Assembly: GCA_947500445.1 (NCBI GenBank)
Contig: CANMSB010000006.1
Location: forward strand, 1 to 64,000
DNA: 64,000 nucleotides
From: an uncultured Flavobacteriaceae bacterium
Lineage (GTDB): Bacteria; Bacteroidota; Bacteroidia; Flavobacteriales; Flavobacteriaceae
Direction: 5' to 3'
A program made the position numbers and the translations under genes. Under the pieces are notes generated by a model. That model was not told where the DNA came from, ran no database searches, and saw only the letters and a list, made by a program, of their open reading frames with translations. This document shows, in pieces, positions 62,699-64,000 of this stretch; the stretch's first letter is position 1, and each line of letters begins with the position of its first letter.

Positions 62699-64000
62699 TT
62701 GCAGTTTACCGCCCAAATATACCGAACCTACGACCTCATTACCGCACCTAAGATCCACACGGATCTTTTGTGGGATTTGACCTTGTTGTTCCTGGGCATA
62801 GCGTTTCTTTATTTTCTGGCCATCTTTCTGTTCAAAAAGCAGCTCTCCAAGCGCTCGAATAAAACAAAAAAGATCAAACAGGAAATCGCCCCGATGATCA
62901 GTGAGTTTATTTTTCTGGAAGAAGACGCCACTAAAGACGAAAAAAGCAGTTACGTAAACCTCAAAGTTGAAATTCGGGAATTGATAAAATCGGCGTTCTA
63001 TCGCAAAACGGTTACCGAAATTCTTATGGACCTACGAAAGGATGTTTCCGGAACTGCCCGGAAACGACTTTTTGAACTGTTCAAAGATTTGGGACTTCAT
63101 CAAGAATCGTATAAAAAACTTCATGCGTTGCGTTGGGAGCGTATCTCCAAGGGGATTATAGAATTGACCCAAATGCGGGTAAAGGAGTCGTACGGACTGA
63201 TCAGCAAGTTCATCAACGACAAACGGCCTACCATAAGAAAGCAGGCCGAGATTGCCGTGGTTACCTTAAAACCGGAAGGAATCAACCACTTTTTGGACAC
63301 CACCAAGCACCGTATATCCGAATGGCAACAACTAAAATTGATGGAAGTGCTGAGCAACAAGGAAAACTTTTTGCCCCCTAGCTTTAGGGTATGGCTAACC
63401 TCAAAAAACAAGTTTGTGGTGCTTTTCGCCCTTCGTCTGATCAAACATTACGATCAAAATGATGCTTATGCGTCTATTACGGAACTGGTAAAACATAAAA
63501 ACAATAGAATAAAACAGGAAGCGATCGATTGTATTAAAACATTCCATATTACCGACGCCATTCCAACATTAAAAACAGTTTTTTGGAAATGTTCGGTAAA
63601 CATCAAAATAGCCATATTGGATGCCATTGGCAACTTGGGCGAAAAGGAAGATCTGCCCTTTTTAAAGCTGATAGAAAATAAGGAGTCCAGTTTCCCGGTG
63701 AGAAGTAAGGCCTTGGCCGCCATTAATATGATTGTGCCCGAAACGGTATTGCCCACCGAAGGAATCGTAGATACCAAAAACTATAATATTCCCAAGGACA
63801 TTCGTGGTGCAAAAATGGAAACGATGCCCGAGGATCCTACGATAGATGAGTACCGCGATACCATCACTCCGGAAAATACCGCGGATACTTCAACCGATGA
63901 CAATTCCGAAACACTGCCGGAAGCAGATGTGATATCCGACCAGGGCGAGGCCGATTTGGTATCCATCAAAAACGAAAAAAAGGACGATGAAATAGCTCCT
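62699..64000 (+). CDS. HEAT-repeat-like membrane protein (partial, runs off the window)
   Basis: An open frame with no stop runs from TTG at 62699 to the end of the window, 434 codons so far. One membrane helix near residues 22-45 (LLWDLTLLFLGIAFLYFLAIFLF) is followed by a cytoplasmic helical array with HEAT-like spacing, for example KQAEIAVVTLKPEGINHFLD and SVNIKIAILDAIGNLG, then an acidic linker near the end of the visible part. No ATG lies before the helix, so TTG is taken as start, directly after the response regulator stop. In Flavobacteriaceae this HEAT-type gene is often followed by a family 2 glycosyltransferase; that gene would lie outside the window. It is likely to be controlled by the kinase and regulator upstream. 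Confidence 0.78.
   Translation, partial: MQFTAQIYRTYDLITAPKIHTDLLWDLTLLFLGIAFLYFLAIFLFKKQLSKRSNKTKKIKQEIAPMISEFIFLEEDATKDEKSSYVNLKVEIRELIKSAFYRKTVTEILMDLRKDVSGTARKRLFELFKDLGLHQESYKKLHALRWERISKGIIELTQMRVKESYGLISKFINDKRPTIRKQAEIAVVTLKPEGINHFLDTTKHRISEWQQLKLMEVLSNKENFLPPSFRVWLTSKNKFVVLFALRLIKHYDQNDAYASITELVKHKNNRIKQEAIDCIKTFHITDAIPTLKTVFWKCSVNIKIAILDAIGNLGEKEDLPFLKLIENKESSFPVRSKALAAINMIVPETVLPTEGIVDTKNYNIPKDIRGAKMETMPEDPTIDEYRDTITPENTADTSTDDNSETLPEADVISDQGEADLVSIKNEKKDDEIAP

Noticed and set aside
1-64000. CRISPR array, intact insertion sequence or prophage
   Set aside because: I saw no regularly spaced repeats, no transposase or integrase, and no phage structural genes, although a systematic repeat scan was not possible.

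Overview
The window reads as chromosome from a marine-type Flavobacteriaceae (Bacteroidota). The evidence is Bacteroidota promoter boxes (TAnnTTTG, sometimes with TTG 19 bases upstream), type IX secretion (T9SS) features (a C-terminal sorting domain, PorP/SprF proteins, SprB-type repeats), a GldL-like membrane protein and mostly compact operons. There is no rRNA, CRISPR array, intact insertion sequence or prophage; one tRNA is present.

Layout. 1-3.6 kb: tRNA-Ser(UGA) with a second copy of its 3' end 176 bp downstream, then a pentapeptide-repeat membrane protein and a hipBA toxin-antitoxin pair with a clear operator palindrome. 3.8-12 kb: a Cache-domain protein whose C-terminal half looks like a pentameric ligand-gated ion channel, a broken PorP/SprF remnant, and a 1704-residue T9SS-exported protein with two different nuclease domains. 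12-15 kb: TauE/SafE permease, nitroreductase, DegT aminotransferase. 15-21.7 kb (minus): a tight housekeeping run tpx-dgkA, then ftsK-lolA-LptF/G permease-ribB. 21.8-25 kb: NhaC antiporter and lpdA. 25-27 kb: Crp-type regulator, small membrane protein and a patch of damaged genes (frameshifted HbpS-like gene, start-less fragment, CDGSH gene with an in-frame stop). 27-39 kb: DUF1624 protein, then FMN reductase-pabB-lipase-tilS-dsbD in close succession, penicillin acylase and comM. 39.5-49.2 kb is accessory: a transmembrane TIR protein, a response regulator lacking its phospho-acceptor Asp, a PorP-SPOR plus beta-propeller pair, and uncharacterised secreted, membrane and nuclease-like proteins. 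49.4-60.4 kb: divergent Nramp transporter, cysE-cysM, DUF2461, BNR-repeat protein, LolA-like protein, DUF72 and an M19 dipeptidase. 60.5-64 kb: hybrid histidine kinase, single-domain response regulator and a HEAT-like membrane protein that runs off the window.

How genes work together. FtsK, LolA-like, LptF/G-like, DgkA and the LolA-like 57 kb protein serve envelope biogenesis and division. PorP-SPOR, its propeller partner and the giant nuclease belong to T9SS/surface biology. CysE and CysM form the two-step cysteine pathway. The kinase, response regulator and HEAT-like protein look like one signalling operon. The best candidates for unusual biology are the Cache-channel fusion, the membrane TIR protein with a lectin-fold-like exterior, the double-nuclease exoprotein, and the Nramp and RibB proteins that have lost hallmark residues.
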